64,000 bases of DNA from Chiua virens (Eukaryota; Basidiomycota; Agaricomycetes; Boletales; Boletaceae), in the NCBI GenBank assembly GCA_019787685.1, contig JAHNUO010000052.1, positions 41,001 to 105,000 of the forward strand, in the 5' to 3' direction. Positions within the stretch are counted from its first letter, which is position 1, and each line of letters opens with the position of its first letter. The position numbers and the translations under genes are program-made. Below, piece after piece: positions 55,952-64,000 of this stretch. The notes beneath the pieces were generated by a model. It was given only the letters and a program-made list of their open reading frames with translations, ran no database searches and was not told where the DNA came from.

Positions 55952-56665
55952 TGTAGGCAACTCATAATAGGTGATATGAAGAAAGGTGGGGCGATAGGTT
56001 TGTCCCAAGGGGGGTTATATTGGAAGGAATGAAGGGTCCGGGTTTGTCTAAGAGTCCTAGAGGCTGCTGAACAATCCAGAATGAAAAGCGGTCAATGTAA
56101 AAGTATCCAGGTGGAGGCGAGGCAATGAGAGTATTGATTTGAGTAGATGAGATGCAGAGGAACGATAGGACGAGGTAAAAGAGAAACTATCCAGCTCACT
56201 CACGCACGGGAGAGTAAACAGGAGATCTCCTGAATGCAGAAGATACTATTTTTGTGTTAGAGACATGGTTTTATAGTCCTGGGCATAACCCAGGACTGTT
56301 AAAGGTAATCCGACCCTAAGTAAGTGTACAGGATTGACATAGGGTGAGTATGCTAAGAAGGAGTGTCAAACCTTGTAGATGACAAAGAAAGGAAAGGTGT
56401 TAGGATAGTAATGACCTTAATAAGGCCAAATCGAGCAGAACAAGTCAAATCGGATGAAGCGGAATACATACGATGGAACTGGATTGGATTGCATTGACTC
56501 GGATTGGACTCGGATTGGATTCAGATGGATTCAGATGATCTGTAAACGCTAGGAATGAAACCGGGCTGGCACAAAGTTGATGGCGGATGAGATGGGAGGT
56601 GATAGAACATGATGAAGAGCGAGGAAAAGGTATCCTACAACCGTAGGGAGTATCTAACTCATACA
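55952..56665 (-). repeat. 5' LTR of A2 (LTR-A)
   Basis: 714 bp; promoter palindrome at 56275-56297. Followed on the minus strand by the TGGAGCCC primer site. Confidence 0.93.
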
Positions 56666-56918
56666 GTGGTGGCCCATTGTGAGTCACTGTCATGGGGATG
56701 GCGTAAAACCAGGAGGCCAGATGAGGTGGTGTTGGCAGAGTTGTTTGATGTGATGGCATTAAATGAGTCATGAACATTGTTGTTATGCTTGATGCGGTTG
56801 TTGAATTATTTGGGTACATATATTTGGGCACTGTGGTGACCTAAAACATACATGGCATAGTCTATCCTAATTGACATCCATTTTTCACTGCCAGTGGGAA
56901 CTTCAGGCCTCACCCGAT

Positions 56919-58936
56919 ATGCCACCTGCTCACCTTCCCTTGGCTAAAAATGCTAAATTAGAACACAATCCCAGTGCCCTCAGTGCATACAACATTTGTC
57001 TCACACTTGAAGACAAGAGTACTACTGAGGAGAATCACATGCATGTGTGCATACTTGGCTACTTGATTCTCTATGCCCCCCCTGTTACGGTAGTCCCGGG
57101 CAGGGCCTAGTGTAGACGCAAAAGCGCTAAGTACCAAGCGGCTGCGATAACTCAAACAACCACCACTTGATATGTGGCGCGCTGTAGAGTTCAAGGAGGG
57201 TTACTGGTCAGCAGATTGCTACCAGTGAGATGAGTTAGAACTTAGGACGTTGCCTAAGAGCGTCCTGTTGGGAATCTATACCCGAAGGACCGAGACTTCC
57301 CCTTGTGATCGGGGTGGACCGAGATGCTGGACATTGGTCGCAGCGACGAGGTTGGCTTAGGTTAAGCCCAAAGAGGAACAGTGATACTAGCTAGATTGTG
57401 TAGATCAAGACTGAGGTACAGGAGTATCACTGCGTGGTGTTTATACTATGAAAGTAGTGCACGGACCAACAGTCCAAAAGGGTGGCCAGGAAGAGCGGAA
57501 CAGTCAAAGGGCCAAAGGAGTCGTGTGGGGCGGAAGCACTGGACGGATGAAAGTGTAAAAGGTAAAACGCGGAAGCTGTCCAAATGACAGCGGAAGTGAA
57601 AGTGATCCCTACCAGATCAGGAAGCAGAAGAAAGGAAGCGACGACGGAACAACAGGTTGGGCCAGAGTTGCATAATTGGATCAAAGAAGGAAAAGGTAAA
57701 CGGGCAAAGGGTTAAGCCCTTGCTGAGTAATCCAAGGCAAGGGTAAGCCTTGCAGATTGAACATAGGAGGTACCTGTAGTACCGAGCGTAGTGAAAGTAG
57801 CAAAAGAAACGAAGAAAAAGATGAATCGTAACACCCTCGGGTTCCACAACCGTGCTGGCCAAGATCGTTAGAGCAATTCACTCCTGCTCTCAAGATGATC
57901 AGAACCTGCTCAATCTTGGAAAGTGCTTTCGTCTATGGTTCATTCTTCCATGTAGGTTCCATGTCAGCCTTGCTGGGCGAGGGAGTTTGTTTTGACCTCT
58001 TACTCAGTCAAGAAGGCCAAAGGGCGGACACCAGCCCAATCAGATCACCCCAGTCGTCCATCTTTTGACAGGTTGAAGGAGAATCTGAAGGCAACAATTA
58101 CAGAGGCACCAATGGATCATAGACAAGCAAAAGCCCAGGTTGATTGTGTATCAGTAGCATGTATCAACTAAACTGTGCTTCAAATCACGGGCTCTTATTC
58201 GAGATCATTATCAGTGTGTGGCAACCGGACAATATGACCTGATAGCACACAAGGAATCAATTGTTGATGTCAAAATGATCATGGCTGCAGGCACTCCAGT
58301 GCACATGGAGTTGGCCCACATTTTACTGGAGTCTACTTACTTCAGCATATCTAACACATGCAGGAGCTCCCTGGAAAAGGTAACTCTTTGCATTTTGGCA
58401 CTGTTGGGATGTTCATCTGCCCTAGGACTACTCTGCCTTAGTTTTGGCCATCATGCAGTATTTCAGCTACAATGTAGAAAAGGTGAATGGAGCAAAAGTG
58501 CACTCCCTCTACAATGTCATGACAATGAAGAAGAATGTTCACAATTGGTTTGATCATCTGGAAATGTGGTTTGAGAGCACAGTACATAGCAGGTGGTCAT
58601 GGTCAATATTATGTAGTCCCTAACATCTCTGAATACCAGGATGTCATGAATCACTATCATATATGAACTCTCTGGCCAGAGTTCAAGGCACCAAGAGCAG
58701 AAGTGACATTTACATCACCAAATTCTGTTGTCTACCCTGTCCCTTCTCCTCAGCTCCTCGCCTTGCATGCCACTTGTGCAAAGGTTGCCCATCTTTCAGG
58801 TGCGGGCGAATATATCGATAAATTTGATCACAACACAGATAATCTGAGTGTATTGGCAACTGATGGCAGTTCGTGGGCCATCTTGACACATGCTCTCTGG
58901 AAGTCAACAACATCCCCCATCGGTACTGAAGCATGA
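56919..58936 (+). pseudogene. fungal HNH-endonuclease-like gene, disrupted
   Basis: From ATG 56919: LSAYNICLTLEDKS and CILGYLILYAP, then a solo LTR-B (57083-57833), then VLAKIVRAIHSCSQDD, KKAKGRTPAQSDHPSRPSF, ALIRDHYQCVATGQYDL, the HNH-type block ELAHILLESTYF, DYSALVLAIMQYF after a short intron (about 58380-58426), VHSLYNVMTMKKNVHNWFDH LEMWFE, and a C-terminal part (PVPSPQLLALHATCAKVAHLSGAGEYI; VLATDGSSWAILTHAL). This order matches the HNH_2-type proteins common in agaricomycetes. Introns of about 50 nt are visible. Frameshift near 58600 and TGA near 58665 add to the LTR damage. Role of the family is unclear; a DNA nuclease is assumed from the HNH fold. Confidence 0.82.
57083..57833 (-). repeat. 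solo LTR-B (second subfamily) in the HNH gene
   Basis: 751 bp, inverted, with 5-bp flanks CCCCC (57078-57082) and CCCTC (57834-57838), one mismatch. Sister of 13289-14040. Confidence 0.92.
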
Positions 58937-59637
58937 AGTAATTGTGTCCCATTGCAGTCTTGATACATGTTTGTTACAGTAGTTGTCTTGTTAATTGTGG
59001 GTTTTTGAGTCATGCTCAGGCTGTCGACACCATGCAGTGGATTCATGTGTAACATCTGCATTCAGACTAGAAGATAAAAATGTTATATATACATATGTAC
59101 TTGAGCGACTCAGAGATTGATCTCACCAATACCCTGAACATCTTCCCAGTACGCTGTCAAACCAGACAAGGAACATACTGCATGCATCCACCGCATCATT
59201 CCCATGCTGGGTTCACTCTGCGTCGCTTCTCAGGTATCACATGGGAAGGGTGTGACACACCGCACATGCCCCACCAGGATCCAGCTATATCATCCCAGCT
59301 TGGCAGTGACATTACCCTTGATAACCTCAACGAACCTAACATGTGTCTCAACACTCTGCACAAACACTTCTGTCACTTATCTTGCCTACCTACTGTTAGC
59401 TATATTTCCATTTTGATTAGGTTATGAGTGCTCTTTGCTGGTACCCTAGGGTGCATTTAGAACCCCATCCTAGGGTTTAATAGATCCTAGAATAGGGTTT
59501 GGTAATAAATTTATGTTCTATAAAAGGCCTTGAGTATAGTGAACTGGGTAGTACTCAGACTGTATTGACTCTATCTGTGTATAGTGATGTGATTGTAAGT
59601 AAGAGTGCTGTGAAGAACAGTAGAAAAACAGTAAACA
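58937..59637. other. intergenic stretch
   Basis: Short open frames (59080-59427) without recognisable content. TCTATAAAAGG near 59517 looks like a TATA box, and CCTAGGGTT-type repeats lie at 59446-59500. It might be a degraded LTR. Confidence 0.35.
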
Positions 59638-60175
59638 TGACAATTGCCACAGACATGCAAGCTTACCATCTAGGACAGAGAACAGCACACAGCTTACATG
59701 GCATGTGAGAATTGCTACAGATACCAGCCCGCCATCCTGGAAGGAGAGCAGCACACATATCTGCATAGGACATGACATTGATCATGGACATGTACCACAA
59801 GCTCTCCTTCCTGGAAGGAGAGCAACACACATGGCTGCATAGGACATGACACTGATCATGGACATGTACCACAAGCTCTCCTTCCTGGAAGGAGAGCAGC
59901 ACACATGTCTGCATAGGACATGACAATGATCATGGACATGTAATGTGAGCTCTCCTTCCTGGACAGAGAGCACACATCTGTGGGGATTGTCACATGCCAT
60001 GCTTGATGTGTGTGCTGCCCTCCATCCAGGATAGCAGGTTGACATGTCCATGGGGATTGTCACATGCCATGCTTGATGTGTGTGCTGCCCTCTGTCCAGG
60101 ACGGTGGGCTGGCATGTCTGTGATGATTGTCACATGCCATGCTTGATATGTGCTGCTCTCTGTCAAGGGTGTAAG
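59638..60175. repeat. minisatellite with inverted halves
   Basis: About five direct units of 67-74 bp (starts near 59638, 59706, 59772, 59846 and 59920; TGACATTGATCATGGACATG, CTCCTTCCTGGAAGGAGAGC) followed by about three units in the opposite orientation (59978-60175; GGGGATTGTCACATGCCATG, CTTGATGTGTGTGCTGCCCT). The reverse complement of the second half matches the first. The frames in it are repeat artefacts. Confidence 0.8.
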
Positions 60176-60809
60176 GGAGAATGCAAGTCCAGAATGGCCA
60201 GAAAGTGACAAGTTGCACAATATATTACTTGGAACAATGCGAAAGATTTGTATTCCATGTAATAGCGTAATCTAACACAGAATACATTACAGTGTTGCCC
60301 ACATTGATTTGTCAATCACAACATGCTTGGCACCTGTAAAGGAGTGAACACAACTGTGCTTTCCCAGATCAAAAGTACAGTAAAGTAAAGTAAAGTTTAA
60401 GGGGAAGGGCTAGGGTTTGAGTGGTGCCAATAGGGAAATGCAAGTACAGTTGACTCTCACTTAAGGAATAGGGATTAAAAGTGATACTCTCTCATAGTGT
60501 ATACCTTTTGAGATTTCCTGGCTCAGAATGTGGGACTTCACTGCATAATGAATACCCTCTTAGAACACATCCAATAGGGATTTCTCAATGCCATAACTGA
60601 TACTACCTTCAGAATGATGCTAAATTAGGCTGTATTCTAGTACATTTTTACAAATAGATGGGGGTTTGACTATGGTTTGGGTAAGGAAATGAAGATATGT
60701 ATGGCGCACTTCAAGGTATATGTGATATGCACAGAATATAATAATAAATTGTTTGGACTGGACAGACAAGCCAACCTGCACACTTCAAGGGGTACATGAT
60801 TTGTGTGAA
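60176..60809. other. AT-rich non-coding stretch
   Basis: Includes an AGTAAAGTAAAGTAAAGT run near 60376. No gene seen. Confidence 0.4.
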
Positions 60810-61240
60810 CTAATGTGCAAAATCATGCAAAATGACCATCAAGTGATGCAAGGTTTTGCAGTAAATTACAATTATAACCCAGCATAATTGAAACACAATT
60901 TGACAAAAATCCAACCACCTAGCCATCCAGCCATCCAGCCATCTAGCCATACATATTCCAAGGATAATTTAGTGCAAAATCAATCAAAATTAGACAAAAT
61001 GAGGGTCAAGTGACGCAAGGTTTTGTGGTAAGTTTGACTATGACCCAGCGTAAACCAAATACAAATTGACCAATTTTTGAGCAAAATTCAACCACCCAGC
61101 CATACATCACCAAGCATAATTCAGTGCAAAATTAGACAAAATGAGGGACAATTTACACAAGGTTTTGCGGTAATTTATGACAGTGATATGACCAAGGGTA
61201 ATCCAATTGCAATTATTCAAGCATAATTTGTTGAAAACAA
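60810..61240. repeat. tandem AT-rich repeat, about 150-bp period
   Basis: Three units share GCAAAATCA or GCAAAATTAGACAAAATG, then CAAGGTTTTGYGGTAA (starts near 60818, 60976 and 61128). A CCATCCAGCCATCCAGCCAT run lies near 60925. Confidence 0.65.
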
Positions 61241-61439
61241 CATGGCAACTCAGACTAATATTTATAGGGTCATCCTGGAATTAAGATTCAAAATAAAAAT
61301 GTCAAAATGGTTGGAAAAGTATATGATAAATAAGAACCCATTGATGTGATCATTTTGAGCCCCTTATCAAGGAAAACAGCGGTCAGGTTGTGGAGATAAA
61401 AATGAAACAAGGGTATTTAAAGCATGGACGCAAGATTGA

Positions 61440-62340
61440 CATGAAGGGTATTTTTCTGAGACTTGTGAGTGTGACCAATGGATTCAGAGGGTTCGAAAAC
61501 CCCCTAGAAAAATGCTAGCATGGTTGTAGAATGCTTCTTTGGTGTGACATCTATAATTGTTGATAGAGGAAGGAGAAGACAGTGATGCTGTTCGCTTAGC
61601 TGCTTCTATTGGGCTTAGAAATTGTTACCATCGTGTTCAGAGGGTTCAATATAGGCAGGGACAGGTACATTCTTATTTTTAGCTAGCGTTCCTGAGGCTA
61701 GAAAAATCGAACTTTGTTGAGGGGATAGGAGACAAGGTAGTCTCATGGTGTGAAATACATTTGCAGAGACCTCAGGAGTGTTTCTAGGCGACTTCTACAG
61801 ATACATTAAACCTGGGGAAGATGCCAAACCTATTTTGTGAAGATGAAAAATCAAACAAGGCAATGTTATGGTATAGCAGCAAGATGAGTATCAAGACAAT
61901 TTCTCTGGGTCTTGTCCATGTGACCAGTGGAATCAGAGGGTTCAGAAGCTGCCAGAATAATGCTAGAATAATAGCTCAATGACCATCCTTTGGTATAATA
62001 TGCCAGAATGTCATATAGAAGTTAGGAGGAGGAAATTGTGTTCTTCACTAAGCTGATTTTATTGGGCTTAGAAAGCATTACCATTATATTCATAGGGCTT
62101 AATATGTGTAGGAACAGGTGCATTCCTATTTGTAGCTAGTGTTCTTGAGGCTAGACAAATCAATCTTTGCTTGGAGGGCAGAAGGCAAGGAAATTTTATA
62201 GTTTGAGATATTATACCAGGGACCTTGGGAGTGATTCTAAAGGACTTCTATGTGTGATATATGCCCAGGAGAATGCCAAATGTGTTCTAGAAAAAGTGCA
62301 AAACACAAAGATACAGATAAGTACAGCAAGGATAGCACTG
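61440..62340. repeat. tandem duplication with about 440-bp period
   Basis: Unit 1 from about 61460 and unit 2 from about 61900 share TGTGACCARTGGATTCAGAGGGTTC-like, TATTGGGCTTAGAAA and TTTTAGCTAGCGTTCCTGAGG-like blocks with many differences. Old, diverged, non-coding. Confidence 0.6.
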
Positions 62341-62345
62341 TTGGT

Positions 62346-62535
62346 ATGAAATGTAGTGAAAGTGTAGTAAAGTGTACCAAAAAAATGTAGTAAGTGTTGT
62401 GAAAAGTGTAGTGAAATGTACCAAAAAGTGTAGTAAAGTGTGTGAAAAAGTGTAGTAAAAGTGTAGTAAAGTGTAGTAAAAAGTGTAGTAAAAGTGTAGT
62501 AAAGTGTAGCGAAAAGTGTAGTAAAAGTGTAGTAA
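62346..62535. repeat. GTAGTAAAGT minisatellite
   Basis: About ten imperfect copies of AGTGTAGTAAA or AGTGTAGTGAAA. It explains the Phe/Thr/Tyr-rich open frame on the minus strand. Confidence 0.85.
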
Positions 62536-62542
62536 AGTCTTA

Positions 62543-62914
62543 GTGATGAACGTCCACTATGTAGAAACATATATATGTACTGTATATAATAAGAGTAAGA
62601 AGCTCAGAGTTTCAGAAAGAAAGTATACAATATTTTCTGCATCACATACAGTGACTCCCAAAACCGTTACAATGTTTAATCCTAATGCAGTGCATGAAGC
62701 ACGCTGCAAGCACCCATGGGAATATCACTTAGCTTTCGTGAGACAAATGATAGTACACACTCCTGGCTGCCTATTGGTACCTGGATCATGTGATTTGACC
62801 AAGTGGCTGTGGAGATATGGCCAATTTAACAGGAACTACATTGCAGGGCAAATGCGACCAAACAAATGGCTGGGCCCTATATGTGGGGGTGAACACAACA
62901 AACACATTTTGTAA
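62543..62914 (+). CDS. short open frame, unknown
   Basis: 123 codons, no recognised motif. Composition is less repetitive than its surroundings (PGSCDLTKWLWRYGQFNRNY). Possibly a remnant; low support. Confidence 0.2.
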   Translation: MMNVHYVETYICTVYNKSKKLRVSERKYTIFSASHTVTPKTVTMFNPNAVHEARCKHPWEYHLAFVRQMIVHTPGCLLVPGSCDLTKWLWRYGQFNRNYIAGQMRPNKWLGPICGGEHNKHIL

Positions 62915-62944
62915 TCAACCAAGCTTGTTTAACACTTTTTTAAA

Positions 62945-63890
62945 CCACAACCAATGAATGGTCTATGAAGCTAACTAATGAATCTAATCGATCATTAGGA
63001 TCATTGTTAGTCAGATCACTTTGCTTGCTGGTCAATTAGGGTTATCCTAGTCGAACTACATGTGGTGTAGGCTTTCACTTGTACCAATGGACGGTCTTCA
63101 GATGCTTTCTGATGGACTAGCTTGATCTGCTAGCTCATCGTTGGCTAGACCGCTTTGCTACAAGCTGATGGCCTACCTTGTCAGTCATTGGTAGATTTGC
63201 TAGTGTCGGCGTCGTGCTTCATCCTTCACACTGGGGTTTTTATCAAGCTGGTGAAGCGCTATTGTGAGCACAACCGATGAACGGTCCCCTGACGCTAATC
63301 GATGAGTTTGATCGATCATTAGGCTCGTCGTTAGTGAGATCGCTTCGCTTGTCGTTCCTTTAGGGTTTTTCTAGTCAAGCTACATGTGGTGTAGGCTTTC
63401 GGCTGTACAAATGAATGGTCTCCAGATGCTTTCTGATGCGCTAGCTTGATTTGCTAGTTTGTCGTTGGCTAGACTGCTTTGTTACATGTCGATGTCTACC
63501 TTGTCAGTCCTTGGTAAAAATTCCTCATCTCGGTTCACTTTGGATTTAATCAAGCTAGTTAAATGCTATTGCGAGCACAATCGATGAACGGTCCCCTGAC
63601 GCTAATCGATGGGTTTGATTGATCATTGGGATCATCGTTAGTGAGATCGCTTCGCTTGTCGTTCCTTTAGGGTTTTTCTAGTCAAGCTACATGTGGTGTA
63701 GGCTTTCGGCTGTACCAATGAATGGTCTCCAGATGCTTTCTGATGTGCTAGCTTGATCTGCTAGTGCATCGTTGGCTAGACCACTTTGCTACATGTCGGT
63801 GTCTACCTTGTTGGTCATTGGAAGTGCGAGTAGTAGAAGGGGGGGAGGGGGAGTTCATTCAAGGTTGAAAGCAATGGTGTCTGGAGGCAG
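62945..63890. repeat. tandem repeat, three units of about 315 bp
   Basis: Starts near 62951, 63268 and 63581, with shared blocks AACCGATGAACGGTC-like, CTAATCGATGAGTTTGATCG-like, ACATGTGGTGTAGGCTTTC (63059, 63382, 63692) and CCAGATGCTTTCTGATG. Units 2 and 3 are closer to each other than to unit 1. No coding content. Confidence 0.85.
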
Positions 63891-64000
63891 ACTAGTTTCA
63901 AGTCTTGCTCTTTGGTGCACCTTCTGTCAAGTATGCCTTGCTATGGCTAGCTTCATCTGAATCCTAGTCATGGACGTGCTTGCGTAGTCGAGATGAACTG

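Larger units (their letters stand above)
49726..56665 (-). mobile_element. non-autonomous LTR element A2, sister of A1
   Basis: 6.94 kb with perfect 4-bp duplications GTGG (49722-49725 and 56666-56669). 3' LTR 49726-50439, 5' LTR 55952-56665. Same layout as A1: gag, unknown frame, antisense zinc-cluster gene. Its two LTRs share private changes (for example GGATTCAGATGGATTCAGAT) absent from A1, so it is an independent insertion, not a segmental copy. It carries a solo LTR-F and an LTR-E. Confidence 0.94.
49401..56779 (+). pseudogene. unknown gene, 3' exons, split by element A2
   Basis: After an acceptor-like TTTTCTTCAG, a 34-nt exon (49401-49434) is followed by GTGAGT, an intron to about 49525, and an exon running to 49725 (LVDGTVILNISQGEYPRQPK, MMDTQWEFMIWCWLFEL, IDHLPDVDILMFVHKQL). 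A2 interrupts it; the frame resumes at 56670 (VAHCESLSWGW, RRPDEVVLAELFDVMAL) and stops at 56777-56779. I do not recognise the protein. The 5' part is lost behind the LTR-C. The frame is free of stops on both sides of A2. Confidence 0.5.

Noticed and set aside
37206..56665. A1 and A2 as one segmental duplication
   Set aside because: Each has its own 4-bp target duplication, different flanks, and LTR pairs that are more alike within than between elements.
59663..60220. several minus-strand frames with repeated blocks
   Set aside because: They are translations of the inverted minisatellite and restart in each unit.
61480..61500. tRNA-like GGGTTCGAAAACCCC
   Set aside because: No acceptor stem, D arm or anticodon arm at the right distances, and it sits in a diverged tandem repeat.
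62211..62570. 119-codon Tyr/Thr/Phe-rich frame on the minus strand
   Set aside because: It is a translation of the GTAGTAAAGT minisatellite.
1..64000. CRISPR arrays, bacterial operons, riboswitches or rRNA
   Set aside because: The window is eukaryotic (spliceosomal introns, LTR retrotransposons); repeats are tandem or LTR type with no spacer pattern, and no rRNA sequence was recognised.

Overview
This window looks like a transposon-dense region of an agaricomycete (mushroom-forming basidiomycete) genome. Evidence: a Plavaka-type DNA transposase with many short introns, a fungal HNH-endonuclease-like gene, an RNA polymerase II large-subunit (RPB1) pseudogene that keeps its introns, Ty3 chromoviruses and Ty1/copia elements with 5-bp target duplications, and Zn2Cys6-type zinc-cluster genes with 45-60 nt introns. 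Almost every coding region is broken by insertions or by TGA stops and Arg-to-Cys/His/stop changes that fit CpG decay. I see no rRNA, tRNA or CRISPR. All family names are from motifs and remembered family consensus, not a search.

Layout. 1-1794: 3' end of a chromovirus (integrase, chromodomain, LTR-F). 1795-6734: low-complexity DNA and a Pro/Ser-rich reading frame broken by solo LTRs (LTR-A 3126-3829, LTR-B 3890-4519), another solo LTR-B (5194-5930) and short tandem repeats. 6735-9482: RPB1 pseudogene (-) broken by a 251-bp MITE-like element. 9749-11295 and 12040-16396 (-): a DUF6698-like gene and a Plavaka transposase, the latter hit by a solo LTR-B. 16694-31262: a copia element into which an 8.6-kb chromovirus (B1, 19839-28465) inserted; B1 itself carries two MITE copies and a solo copia LTR.

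31291-48517: a Ty3 element on the minus strand ('D') with gag, protease, RT, RNase H and integrase in pieces, split by the 6.2-kb element A1 (37206-43444), a solo LTR-E and a solo LTR-C. 48518-58936: another LTR-C, an unknown gene split by element A2 (49726-56665), and an HNH gene split by a solo LTR-B. 59638-64000: satellite-like tandem and inverted repeats.

Most interesting system: D, A1 and A2 each carry, between the gag/pol end and the 3' LTR and on the opposite strand, an intron-containing gene for a Zn2Cys6-like zinc cluster plus C-terminal coiled coil. In D this antisense gene is an uninterrupted four-exon frame (368 aa) although D's pol is dead. A1 and A2 have gag and the antisense gene but no recognisable pol, so they look like non-autonomous passengers of a D-like element. 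All three share a CACGTG-containing block at nearly the same distance upstream of the antisense start, and the LTRs carry palindromes at their 5' ends and next to the TATA box. An element-encoded regulator acting on LTRs is a reasonable, untested hypothesis.

Target-site duplications and empty sites allow the nesting order to be read: LTR-A, C and E make 4-bp duplications; LTR-B, F and the copia LTR make 5-bp duplications; the MITE makes 2-bp duplications.
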